DNA of 64,000 nt from CAYWBW01 sp964456745 (GTDB lineage: Bacteria > Patescibacteriota > Gracilibacteria > GCA-2401425 > JAJOLG01): positions 1 through 64,000 of the forward strand of contig CAYWBW010000003.1 of NCBI GenBank assembly GCA_964456745.1, given 5' to 3'. A program made the translations under genes and the position numbers. A model generated the notes under the pieces. That model saw only the letters and a program-made list of their open reading frames with translations. It searched no databases and was not told the origin of the DNA. This document shows, in pieces, positions 10,738 to 20,495 of this stretch. Each line of letters starts with the position of its first letter. Within the stretch, counting starts at the first letter, position 1.

Positions 10738-11828
10738 TTCACAATCCAAACCCCCATCCCAACATTCTCCACAACTCACTTAATCTCCATTCAAATTAAA
10801 ATTGAAGAAATCTTAGAAAGTGTGAATCAAGTTTCATTAACTATTTGAGAATAATCTTTTCAAATTTTTCATAAAATTGAATATACTTTCATTTCATCTT
10901 TACCTCAATTAAATACATCAATTACATTTCTAAATCCTCATCATTTCTCTGATTTTATTCAAATACCTAGCTCAACTAAAATATCCTCACTTGTTTGAAC
11001 AAGTTTAGCTTCTCACTTTTTAATCATTTCATTTGTTCACATACTTTCTGAAGAAATAATACTTCAAGGGCAAGCAAATACTTCTCTATTATAATCAAGT
11101 GCTTGCTTTGCTGTTATTAAGGATCATGATTTCTGTCTAGCTTCAATTACTAAAGTTCACATTGTCATTCATGCAATTATTCGATTTCTTTTTGGAAAAT
11201 TAAATCTTTCTGGCCTTTCTCAGAAAGGAAATTCAGTGATCAATACTCACGCTTTTTCATTTATAATCCTATCCCTAAGTCCTCTGTTTGAAGATGGATA
11301 CACTATATCAAGTCAGGTTCAAAGTACTCAAATTGTTCTTGCTCAATTAGATAACGCTATTTCATGAGACAGTGTATCAACTCACAAAGCAAATCAAGAT
11401 ACTATTACCAAAGAAGAGGGTAGATTAAAAATTATTTCTTTTGCAATTTGTTTTCAATAATCTGACATTTTGCGACTTCAAACAGCTGCTAATGAAAGTG
11501 CATCTTCTTTCAATAAATCTCACTGACAATATAAAAATATCGGAGGATCACTTATAAACTTTAGATTTTCAGGATATAATTCATCTCTAAAATAAAGGAG
11601 TTTTGTATTATATTTTTTCAAAAACTCCTCCTGTTTAATTAAATCCAATTTTGATTTTTTATCTAAAAATTCTTCAATCCATGTCTTTCTTTCTCACATT
11701 TTTTCTAAAAACTTTCGATCAATTTTATTAAAAGCATTTGATAAATCTCAATATTCACCTTCAATCTTTTTAAGTCTAGTTATTGTTAGCCAATTTAAAG
11801 ATGCCCAAGCAACATGATACGAATTCAA
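10731..11828 (-). CDS. dprA: DNA-processing protein A (Smf)
   Basis: Loads RecA on incoming single-stranded DNA during natural transformation. The product is 365 residues. The Rossmann-like domain shows LAAVGSRKMSDYG, IVSGFALGVDTLSHEIAL, VLGTGLDIVYPSSN, FPFGERPERFNFPKRNRIIAG, EARQKSGSLITAKQAL and VFACPGSI, all typical of DprA. A helical N-terminal ~90 residues and a C-terminal winged-helix-like region complete it. The start is a TTG at 11828 because the only other option is a stop three codons upstream. Presence of dprA suggests DNA uptake, common in CPR bacteria that also have type IV pili; no com genes are in the window. Confidence 0.93.
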
Positions 11829-11888
11829 TTAATTAAATTATTTAATATATAAAATATATTAGTACTATATCAAGGTACTATTAAAAAA

Positions 11889-12725
11889 ATGTTAAAAATT
11901 AAAGACTTTATTATTGAGAATAAAAAAAACTTTGATCTTATAGATTTAGAAATTTTTTTATGTACGGTTTTAAACAAGGAAAAAAGCTTTTTAATATCAA
12001 ACAATGATTTTCAAATGAACAAAAGACAGTTAATTCTATTAAACAATTTTTTAGATAAAAGAAAAAAATGATACTCAGTTGCTTCAATCATTTGAAAAAA
12101 AGAATTTTATTGAAGAGATTTTATTGTATCAGAAAACACACTAATCCCTCGCCCAGAAACCGAAATATTAATAGAAGAAGTTATAAAAATAATTAATTGA
12201 AAAACAGAAATAAAAAATACAAAATTAAGTATGCTTGATATTTGAACATGAACTTGATGCATACCAATAACATTGTGATTAGAGCTAAATTCTCAAACAA
12301 ACTATAAAATAAAAGTTTGTGATATCTCAAAAAAAGCTCTTTTAATAGCAAGTCAAAATGCGAAAAAACATTGAATCAAGATAGATTGTATTAAAAGTGA
12401 TTTATTTGATAATATAGAAGAAAAATATTTTGATATAATTACTGCAAATTTACCCTATGTTCCAATAAAAAATAAAAATCCAAGCATAGAAAAAGAACCC
12501 GATATTGCCCTTTATTCTTGAAAAGATTGACTTGATCACTACAGGCGTCTAGCCATTGAATTAAAAGAAAAATGAATTTGATTTAAGTGTTTATTTTTAG
12601 AAATTGCGCCATTTCAAGATTTAGATATTAAGCATTTATTTAAAAATTTTTGAGAAGTTGAAATATTAAAAGATTTATCTGGTAAAAACAGAATTGCATG
12701 TATTAAAAATAAATACAAATCATAA
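11889..12725 (+). CDS. prmC: Peptide chain release factor N5-glutamine methyltransferase
   Basis: Methylates the GGQ glutamine of release factors using SAM. The product is 278 residues. An N-terminal helical domain is followed by IPRPETEILIEEV, the SAM motif MLDIGTGTGCIPI and the catalytic motif NLPY (about residue 187), where NPPY is usual; the Asn and the PY pair are kept. It ends with an EIAPFQ segment. It is divergent from dprA with 60 bases between. In an organism where UGA is sense, the relevant release factor should be the one reading only UAA/UAG (RF1), but no RF gene is seen here. Confidence 0.93.
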
Positions 12726-13047
12726 AATACCGTCATTGCGAGCTTTGCGAAGCAATCCAATGCAAACCAATTAAGTCAAAAAATTATAAAATATATTTAT
12801 ATAACAATATATAACTTGAGATTTCTGGATTGCTTCGGCGCTCGCAAAGCTCACTTCTCGCAAAGACAGATTTTTTGTATTTTTTATTCATATTGTCTAA
12901 TGTTAATTACTTATTATATTATAAGTATTGCGTTAGATTCTTGAATCCACCTTATTTACAAAAATTTAAAAATTACAAATATTAATTGATAAAATCTAAA
13001 ATGACCCTAAAATACCGGTTATCAACATCACTAATTTATAAAACAAA
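12726..13047. repeat. Intergenic palindromic repeat element (MITE-like), copy 1
   Basis: This 322-base gap after prmC holds no gene. Its main content, at 12731-12870, is an imperfect inverted repeat. The left arm reads CGTCATTGCGAGC...GCGAAGCAATCC and the right arm GGATTGCTTCGGCGCTCGC...CTCGCAAAGACAG, around an AT-rich centre. GC content jumps relative to the surroundings. A similar element lies at 34903-35003 and a fragment near 22826. Such GC-rich palindromes with CGCAAAGAC / GAAGCAATCC arms recur in many bacterial genomes and behave like non-autonomous mobile repeats. The rest of the gap is plain AT-rich DNA. Confidence 0.7.
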
Positions 13048-13629
13048 ATGTTAAAAACTCTAATAATCGATAACTACGATTCATTCGTATATAATCTTGT
13101 TCAATATATAGGCGAAGCTTGATGAAACCCTATGGTTTATAGAAATGATAAAATTACTCTTAAAAAAGCGATTGAGCTAAATCCAAGTCATATTGTCATT
13201 TCACCATGACCATGAAATCCAACAAGTCCTGAGTATTTCTGAGTTTGTAATGATATAATAATGCAAATGGGGAAGAAAATCCCTCTTCTTTGAGTATGTC
13301 TTTGACATCAATGAATATGAGCATGTTTCAGCTGAGACATCATCTCAAGCCCAAAAATAATGCATTGAAAAACTTCAAAAGTTTATATTGAAAATAAAAG
13401 CAAGTTACTCAAATGAATAAAAAGTCCTTTTGAAGTTATGAGATATCACTCTTTAGCTGTTGATCCGATAAATCTATCAAAATATATACTTATTACATCA
13501 AAAACAAAAGACTGAACTTTAATGTCTTTTGAACACAAGAAATTTCCGATTTATTGATTACAGTTTCATCCAGAAAGCATAGGTACTAGTGATGGAAAAA
13601 TTATTATTAAGAATTTTCTAATGCTTTAA
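13048..13629 (+). CDS. trpG: Glutamine amidotransferase, anthranilate / aminodeoxychorismate synthase component II
   Basis: Supplies ammonia from glutamine to a chorismate-using partner (TrpE or PabB). The product is 193 residues, the usual length. It opens with LIIDNYDSFVYNLVQY and shows ISPGPGNPTSPEYFG, the nucleophile motif GVCLGHQGIGA and the C-terminal His-Glu motif QFHPESIGT. The runs PGPGNP and GVCLGHQGIG contain several TGA codons and give the clearest proof of the genetic code in this window. No trpE or pabB is adjacent, so trpG cannot be separated from pabA. The 3' end overlaps the convergent next gene by 23 bases. Confidence 0.92.
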
Positions 13630-14260
13630 TTGGTCTATACAATAAAGTATTATTGATATCAGATTGATACTTTGACAGCAAAATAGATATTGAATTTGAA
13701 ATTCAATATCTATTAAGTGCTTTATCTATATACGGATCAGCCACTTTCTTATATAGTTTTTTTTTCATCAAAGCATTTACAACTACTAAATAAGATTCAA
13801 GGCTGTTTAGCCTTCGTATATACTTATCAAAATTATGAGTAGCTAATAATATTTCCCCCTTATCTAAAAAAACTTTTCATATATAAAAAATTCAAATATC
13901 TTTTCCTAAATCTTCTGCTGCACTAAATAAATCAATTGCCCTAGTTTGATTTAATCTCTTTTCTAATGCAATTCTTTTAATTTTTTCATTATTCCAAGTG
14001 CTATAGGCATCATCCCAATCACAATAACACTCTTGCATTATAGCTCTAACTGCAGCAACATTGACAACATTATGAAATTCATATTTTAATGAAGATAATT
14101 TTTTTCCTAAATAAATAAAATCCATAGGATCTTTGATCCTGATTTTCATTTCTTCAAAAATATTATCAGCTTCAATTCAAGTTTTATCTATAGTAGTTTT
14201 ATATCTTTCTAATAGTTCATCTGCAAACTTAGGCTTATCACTTTTTTCTTTTTTTTCCAT
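13607..14260 (-). CDS. Unknown protein, helical
   Basis: A 217-residue product starting MEKKEKSDKPKF, predicted soluble, rich in charged helices, with two cysteines in QECYCDWDD. I do not recognise a domain. Its frame runs through a 33-base near-perfect palindrome (13682-13714) and ends inside the 3' end of trpG, so the natural C-terminus may be shorter than annotated or may have been extended by the palindrome. Only a few TGA codons occur. Confidence 0.65.
13682..13714. repeat. Perfect 16-bp inverted repeat with 1-base centre
   Basis: AATAGATATTGAATTT, a single G, then its exact reverse complement. On the minus strand it is followed by a short T run, so it resembles a terminator. It nevertheless lies inside the reading frame of the minus-strand gene, about 75 bases before that gene's stop and 53 bases beyond the trpG stop on the other strand. 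Confidence 0.6.
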
Positions 14261-14324
14261 AAAAAGAATTAATTAATTCTAATAATTATACATAATTTTT
14301 TCATAAAAATCAATACTGTATGTA

Positions 14325-16343
14325 CTAAAAATCTACCCAACTAGGTACATTTACCCAATTTGAATTTTTCTTTCTATCCTGAGTTCAAAACCGTGAAACA
14401 TAAGAAACATCAAGTTCATCAATTAAATCTCTTGATATCTCTCATAGAAATCTCGAACCAGCATTATTTTGAAACTTTCAATAAAGCATTCTATTTTTTG
14501 TATTTAAAAGATAAAGATTCCTTTTAGCTCTAGTTACAGCTACATAAGCTAATCTTCTTTCCTCTTCTAGTGCAAAATCATCATCTTCAACTTTTGAAGA
14601 TGGAAATATTCATTCTTCCATTCATACCACAAAAACTGTATCAAATTCTAAACCTTTTGCTGCATGTATTGTCATTAAAGTAATAGATTGAAGTCACTGC
14701 TCTAAATTATCAGTATCTTGAACCAATGAAACTTCTTCTAAAAATGATTTCAAAGCGTCTGTTCATAAATTATCAAACTTTGAAGCAACAGACTTAAGTT
14801 CCATTAGATTCTCCATTCTAGACTGATTTTCAGGACTTGAATCTCATTTAAAAATACTTAAATAAGAAGTGTAATCAATTACTATATCAATAAAATCTGA
14901 AAGAGAAACTTCAGCTTGCTTAGATTTTATTTCTTCAATCATGTCAGAAAAACAAATAATTGACTTCTTTGCTCAGGCAGATAGTCATTCCATAGTTTCA
15001 ACATGTTTTAAAACTTCTCATATAGATAAAGACCTTTGCCAAGCAAAATTTTGCAACTTAGCAATTGTAGTATTTCAAATCTTTCTTGCTGGAACATTGA
15101 TTATTCTTAAAAGGGATACAGAATCCATTGGATTAAAAATAAATCTTAAATAAGCGAGTATATCTTTAACCTCCTTTCTAGAATAAAATTTAATTCCTCA
15201 TATAATTTTGTACATTATTCAAGATTTAATCAAACTTTCCTCAACTGCTCTTGATTGCGCGTTTGTTCTATAGAAAACAGCAAATGACGAGAGATCCTTT
15301 CCAGGATTTGAATTTAGAATTTTTGAAATTTCTCATGAAACAAAATCTCATTCTGATTTTTCAGAAGTAGTTGTTACAAATTTTATCTTGCTTCAAACTC
15401 AAGAATCAGACCACATTTTTTTAACATGTCTTCATTTATTATTTGAAATAATTTGATCAGCTGCATCTAGTATAGTTTGTGTTGATCTATAATTTTGTTC
15501 TAATTTCACTATCTTGCAATCTTCAAAATCTTTTTGAAAATCTAATATATTTCTAATATCTGCTCATCTAAAAGAATAAATTGATTGATCTGCATCCCCA
15601 ATTACACAAACATTTCTATGAATACTCGCAAGTAATTTTATAAGCAAATACTGAACATGATTTGTATCCTGATACTCATCAACACAAATATACTTATAAC
15701 GATTTGAATATTTTTCTAAAATATCAGGGTTTTCTTTTATTATCTTAACTGTATAAAATAAAATATCATCAAAATCAACAGCATTATTAGTTTTTAAAAG
15801 AGCTTGATACTCACTATAAATCTCAGCATTTTGTTCATCTTGTTGACTGGAAATTTTTTCTGTAATCTCATCTGGGTTTAAAAATAAATTCTTATAATTT
15901 GAAATTATATTTAAAAACATTTTTGGTCTTATTTGCTTTGGATCATATCAAAGTTTTTTCATAACTTGCTTCATAGCACTTTCTTGATCCTGAGTATCAT
16001 AAATAACAAAATCTGAATTAAATCAAATAAAATTAATTTCAGATCTTAAAATCCTTAAACAAAAAGAATGAAAAGTTCACATAAAAGGTATATCACTATG
16101 AGAAAGCTCAGTTCAACTTTGAGACTCTAAAAGAGATCTGACCCTCTTTTTCATTTCATCTCAAGCTTTATTTGTAAAAGTTACTGCTACCACCTCCCAT
16201 GGCTTTATTCACTTTGATAATATGTTAGCAATTCTATGTGTAAGTGTTTTAGTTTTTCAAGATCATGCTCATGCTACCAAAAGAAGTGGTCACTCAGTTG
16301 TTTCAATTGCCTCAATTTGTTTATCATTTAGTCAGCTAAGCAT
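14325..16343 (-). CDS. pcrA: UvrD/PcrA-type superfamily 1 DNA helicase
   Basis: 3'-5' helicase for repair and replication restart. The product is 672 residues, near the 700-750 of the family. Motifs in order: [10 protein letters not shown] (Q motif), a Walker A P-loop AGAGSGKTKT with TGA glycines, [14 protein letters not shown] (motif II), [15 protein letters not shown] (motif III), LEQNYRSTQ (motif IV), [17 protein letters not shown] (motif V) and [14 protein letters not shown] (motif VI). The C-terminal tail after motif VI is short (about 60 residues), so the RNA-polymerase-binding Tudor tail of PcrA appears reduced. It stands alone, divergent from a small + strand gene. Confidence 0.93.
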
Positions 16344-16531
16344 TATTTGTAAAAGTTACAATCTGTATTAAGTATTAATAATTTTAACTATATTAATTAA
16401 AAAATAAATTAATAATAAGACTATAATCTTGAACATTGTAATTTTTATTTTGACTTATGTCTAATTAATTATAAGTTGATAATATTAAATTATTCAAATA
16501 ATTAATATCTTATAAATTTTATTATATTTCT

Positions 16532-16741
16532 ATGTCATGATGTGAACCAGATCAATGTGGTAATAAGTGTCCACTAAATCGAGCAGAAGAAGTTCAAACA
16601 ATAATGAGACAGCAAAAAACTACTTGATCATTAAAAATAAGCACTGAATTACAACAGGCTTTTGAGCAAAGTGGTATTAATCCATGTATATGATGTCTAG
16701 GGTGAATCACCTTTGAACCAAAAAAAGCAACAAATGATTAA
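16532..16741 (+). CDS. Small Cys-rich protein, unknown function
   Basis: A 69-residue product with five cysteines: CEPDQCGNKC at the N-terminus and CIGCLGG near the end, a spacing that could hold a zinc ion or an Fe-S cluster. Four TGA codons give glycines, including those between the cysteines. The stop overlaps the rsmI stop on the opposite strand by four bases. It was missed as a standard ORF because TGA is its third codon. Function not recognised. Confidence 0.65.
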
Positions 16742-17412
16742 TCAATTGGAAGTATCACAACAAACTCCCCTTTTGGATTTTGAAAATAATCCAAAGCTTC
16801 TTCTGCAGTTCAATCGAAAAACTCCTCATATATTTTTGTAAGCTCCCTAGCTACTATTACCCTCCTATCTTCTCATATGATATCACAAATCTGCTGAAAA
16901 GTTTTTTTAATTCTATGTACCGACTCATAAAAAACTACTGTTTTATCTGTAACAATTAAATTCTTAAAAAATGTTTCTCTTCACTTTTTTGTTGGAACAA
17001 ATCATAAATAAACAAATTTATTAATTGCTACTCAAGATGCCTGTAAAGCGGTAAGAAAAGCGGCAGATCATGGAATTGGCACTATCTTTATTCAAAGCAA
17101 TCGAGCTTTTGTGGTAATTTCATAAGCAGGGTCAGATATTCATGGAGTTCAAGCATCTGAAACCAAGGCTAATGACTTTCAGGATTTTAAAATATCAATT
17201 ATTTTATCTGTTTTTGCTCATCAAGAATGTGAATGAAAAGATACAAGCTTAGATCAGTTTTCATTTTTATTTTCAATTTCTAATTTTTTTAACAAAATTC
17301 AAGTATGTCTTGTATCTTCACAAGCAATATAATCCACTTGCTTAAGAGTCTTAATTGCTCTTAATGTAATATCATCAAGATTTCAAATCGGTGTTGATAC
17401 AATAAAAAGCAT
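16738..17412 (-). CDS. rsmI: 16S rRNA (cytidine-1402-2'-O)-methyltransferase
   Basis: Methylates the ribose of C1402 in the decoding centre of 16S rRNA. The product is 224 residues with the tetrapyrrole-methylase fold: VSTPIGNLDDITLRA at the N-terminus, CEDTRHTG, LVSDAGTPGISDPAYE, a PIPGSAA loop, FYESVHRI and ARELTKIYEE. Many of these glycines are TGA. It lies 6 bases downstream of the PsiE-like gene and is probably co-transcribed with it. Confidence 0.94.
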
Positions 17413-17418
17413 AATAAT

Positions 17419-17841
17419 TTATAATTCAAAACTCTTTTCAGATTCTTTTTCTAACTCTTTTCTTAGAACTTTATTTTTATAATCCATTAATGCAAGACAA
17501 GCAACTAATACAATTATTGATAATGCAAAATAGAAAGTTTGCTTTCAGTCTTTATTAAAAATAATAATATGCCTAACTAGATCTGTAATCCCCATATAAA
17601 TAAAAAACCTTAGAGGAAAATGATAATTCTCTTTAAAATAAATCTTGATTGCAGCAATAAGCTCAATAAACAAGAAAACAATAAACACCTCTTCTAAAAA
17701 AAATCTTACATCAAGAGAATTAATTAAATGAATAATAGCATTATAAAATTGATCAATAGCGATATAAGAAAAAATTAATCAAATCAAAGCTAAAATAACT
17801 ATGCTAGGATAATGAAATACTTTAAATAATATTTTTTTCAT
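17419..17841 (-). CDS. PsiE-like integral membrane protein
   Basis: A 140-residue product with four hydrophobic segments at about residues 12-32, 48-67, 79-93 and 101-119. The region FIYMGITDLVRHIIIF matches the conserved core of the phosphate-starvation-inducible PsiE family. The family's role is not well known. It is the first gene of a likely two-gene unit with rsmI. Confidence 0.7.
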
Positions 17842-17904
17842 TTAAATTGAATTATATTATTATAATGCAATTTTTATGTTTAAAAATCAAATTTTTTTAT
17901 GTAA

Positions 17905-18543
17905 TTAAGAACCCCTTCAAGGTCACTTATTAATTGAATTTACAAATTGTGCCACATGATTTAATGAAAATCATTCAGAAATAAACAAAGTCATTGTAGC
18001 ATCTTTTCTATTCAAAAAATAATATGGAGGATTTGCAGATCTTTTATAATTTCATTCCAAAACAGGAAACGGCTCACATAATAAATCTACATTAGATCAA
18101 TTATCATTATTTCATGCCTTATCCCAATTGCTAATCATTTCTCAGATATTCAATGTAGCAAAAACATCTTCTGGCAATATCATAAGTGTTCAAGTTAATG
18201 GATTTGATCATATTTCACAACTTTCTATGTGTTTTAAAAGTTCAGAAGGCTTATTATTTCATTCAAAAAATTCAATACTAATTCCTTTATTTAAGTTTGA
18301 TAATAATTCTATAAATTCTCACACCTTAGACACCCTATCCTCAATAAATTTATTCATTGTATCAATATTAAAATCTGGTCATAATATTTGCATAAAACGT
18401 TCTTCGTACCCAGGAGTAAATCACTCCCTTACAATCGATAACATATTATTTAAGCCAGTATCTTTATTGTCACTTAAATTACTCAAATACTCTCAACTTG
18501 CTCTACTAATAACCTGCTGATGTGATTCCTGTAATGTTTCCAT
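17905..18543 (-). CDS. Unknown soluble protein
   Basis: A 212-residue product, METLQESHQQ at the start, without signal or membrane segments. It is rich in acidic helices and carries at least a dozen TGA codons. I do not recognise a domain. It lies 122 bases downstream of the first Cys-rich paralogue. The second Cys-rich paralogue is likewise followed at nearly the same distance by a 212-residue gene, but the two small proteins show no convincing similarity by eye. Confidence 0.65.
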
Positions 18544-18665
18544 AAAAGTTTTATTAATTAAAGGAAGGTAAATATAGTATTATATTTTTTAAAGTCAAAA
18601 TTTTTTTAAACTATATCTTAATTACAAAATAGGGATTACAAAATAGGAATTCAATCAATAATTTA

Positions 18666-20441
18666 TTAATAAATCTCCCCCATATAACACTCCTCACAAT
18701 AAACAATTTCAGGTTTTTCTGGAGCATAACTTGTTTGTATTTGTTTGTCACATTTCATGCATTTTCTATTAAATAATCTTCTTGGATTTCTTAGCATAAT
18801 TCTTTCTTTATGTCTTTGATCAGGATGAAGATGTGGGATTGGGATATTATGTTTTCTATAAAATTCAAGTTCTTGTGCTATTATCTTAAATGGTCTATTG
18901 GTTTTTTCACATTTTATTGCCCAGTTTAGTATATCATCTGGAATATCTTTGATAGTATCTGGAAGCCTGGTTGCAGGGATTACTTTTGTAACATCTGGAA
19001 TTTGATCATTTTGATCTTTCCATTTCCAACCTTTTTGTATTGATTGATTATGATCTTGATCTTTGCGCATGGGCGCGATTAATCACGTTCATGCGCTGGT
19101 ATTGTTATTAAATAATCATTTAGAATATGTATTTTCTATTTCTTCTTTTATTAATGGGAAATACTCTTGAGCTACTGTTTCATTGTATGCAAATGGAGAT
19201 AGTTCTATTGGAAAGAATTCTCACCATTCTTTAGTCTTTTGCATGTGCTCTATGATTTTTGGAACTAAAGCCTCATACTCTTGCTTTGTATATTGTTTAT
19301 TAAAGATACAATAAGATTTATGTTTTAATCATTCACAGGCGAAACAGTTGGAGCAATTATTTAAATAAAATGAATAATAGCAATCATGATTATCAAATCC
19401 ATAAAATCAAAATGCGCATTTATTAGATCTTCAATATCAAGAAGATTCATAAATTAAGCTTGCCTTATCTCAGGTAAAATAACTTGATCTAATATCAAAA
19501 GCATATCAAGAAACATCACAGTCTACAAATTTTTCAGCTCACACTACAGAAAAACAATTTTTACAATCTTTTGAATTTTGAATAAAATCTCAACTACAAT
19601 TTTCTGCATTAGTATTTCTAACATTCTTTCTTGGATTTTTTAAAATAAAATTATCAAATTCTGATTTAAATTTACTTAGCTCACGAAAAGATCATATAAT
19701 TTTATTAATCTTATTTTTATAATCTTGCTCACTTAATTGTTCATTTAAAAAACAGTATTTTTTGTGTTGCAAATTTACACATCAAAAACAATGATCACAA
19801 GAAACACAATCAAGCAAAAAATATGAATCTTTACAATTTTGACTATATGATGAATGTAATAAATTGTATCAACTATTACACTGAACACAGTTATAACAAT
19901 ATTGATTTTGAATATTAAATACTCAATCAACATCCTGAATACAACTACAAGGCGTTTGAGAATTAATACAATTTTCTGACCAAACAGCAGAAAAACACAT
20001 GTAGCAATCCTTTGAAGCTTGTCCATAATTACAAAACCCACAATTTTCCATTGTACTATGAATAAATGAAGCTAATTTTGGAACTCTTAAAATCAAGTCA
20101 TTAAATTGATCGAAGAAACTTTTATTAAAATCAAAATCCATTCAATAATCCATTGGATTCCATTTATCACTCCACCAATCGCTAGTATTATATATTAAAA
20201 AATTTTTATCAGGGCTATAAGCAGAAATTACATCCTCTCATGTTAAATCACACTTTCTTCGATAAAGATTTCTCTCATTTCTAAAAGCAATTTTCCTCTG
20301 TTGTCTACAATCCGAGCAATGCTCAGATACTGGAATCAAATATTTATTTCATTTAAAGCTAGGTGAAATCCTATCTAGAAAATCTAAATAATCCTTATCT
20401 ACAATATACCCTGCATTACACTGCTTACACTCTTTTATCAT
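18666..20441 (-). CDS. Cys-rich zinc-ribbon repeat protein, paralogue 1
   Basis: A 591-residue product. The N-terminus has paired CxxC motifs (ECKQC and CSDC) followed by RQQRKIAFRNERNLYRRKC and a WWSDKWNPMDYG segment. The centre (about residues 130-390) is crowded with cysteines and asparagines in a loose NCxxC pattern repeated about every 15-20 residues, which could form a stacked beta-helix or metal-binding ladder. Anchor motifs KYCFLNEQ and SYCIFNKQYTKQEYE each close a repeat block. The C-terminus carries QKGWKWKDQ, IPIPHLHPDQRHKERIMLR and a final CMKCDK...YCEECY ribbon. Proteins of this layout are frequent in CPR genomes and are often mislabelled; I know of no proven function. Its 3' third is nearly identical in DNA to paralogue 2. 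Confidence 0.8.
19064..19096. repeat. Degenerate GC-rich palindrome inside paralogue 1
   Basis: An imperfect 32-base palindrome, GCGCATGG...GATTAATC...CATGCGC, sits in the linker just before the QKGWKWKDQ region. A perfect palindrome with the same GATTAATC centre lies at the same place in paralogue 2, and a decayed one in paralogue 3. The surrounding DNA is far more AT-rich. Confidence 0.65.
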
Positions 20442-20495
20442 TAACAATTAATTAATTTAAAAAACCTAGCTTATCAACTTACTAAAAACTAACAA

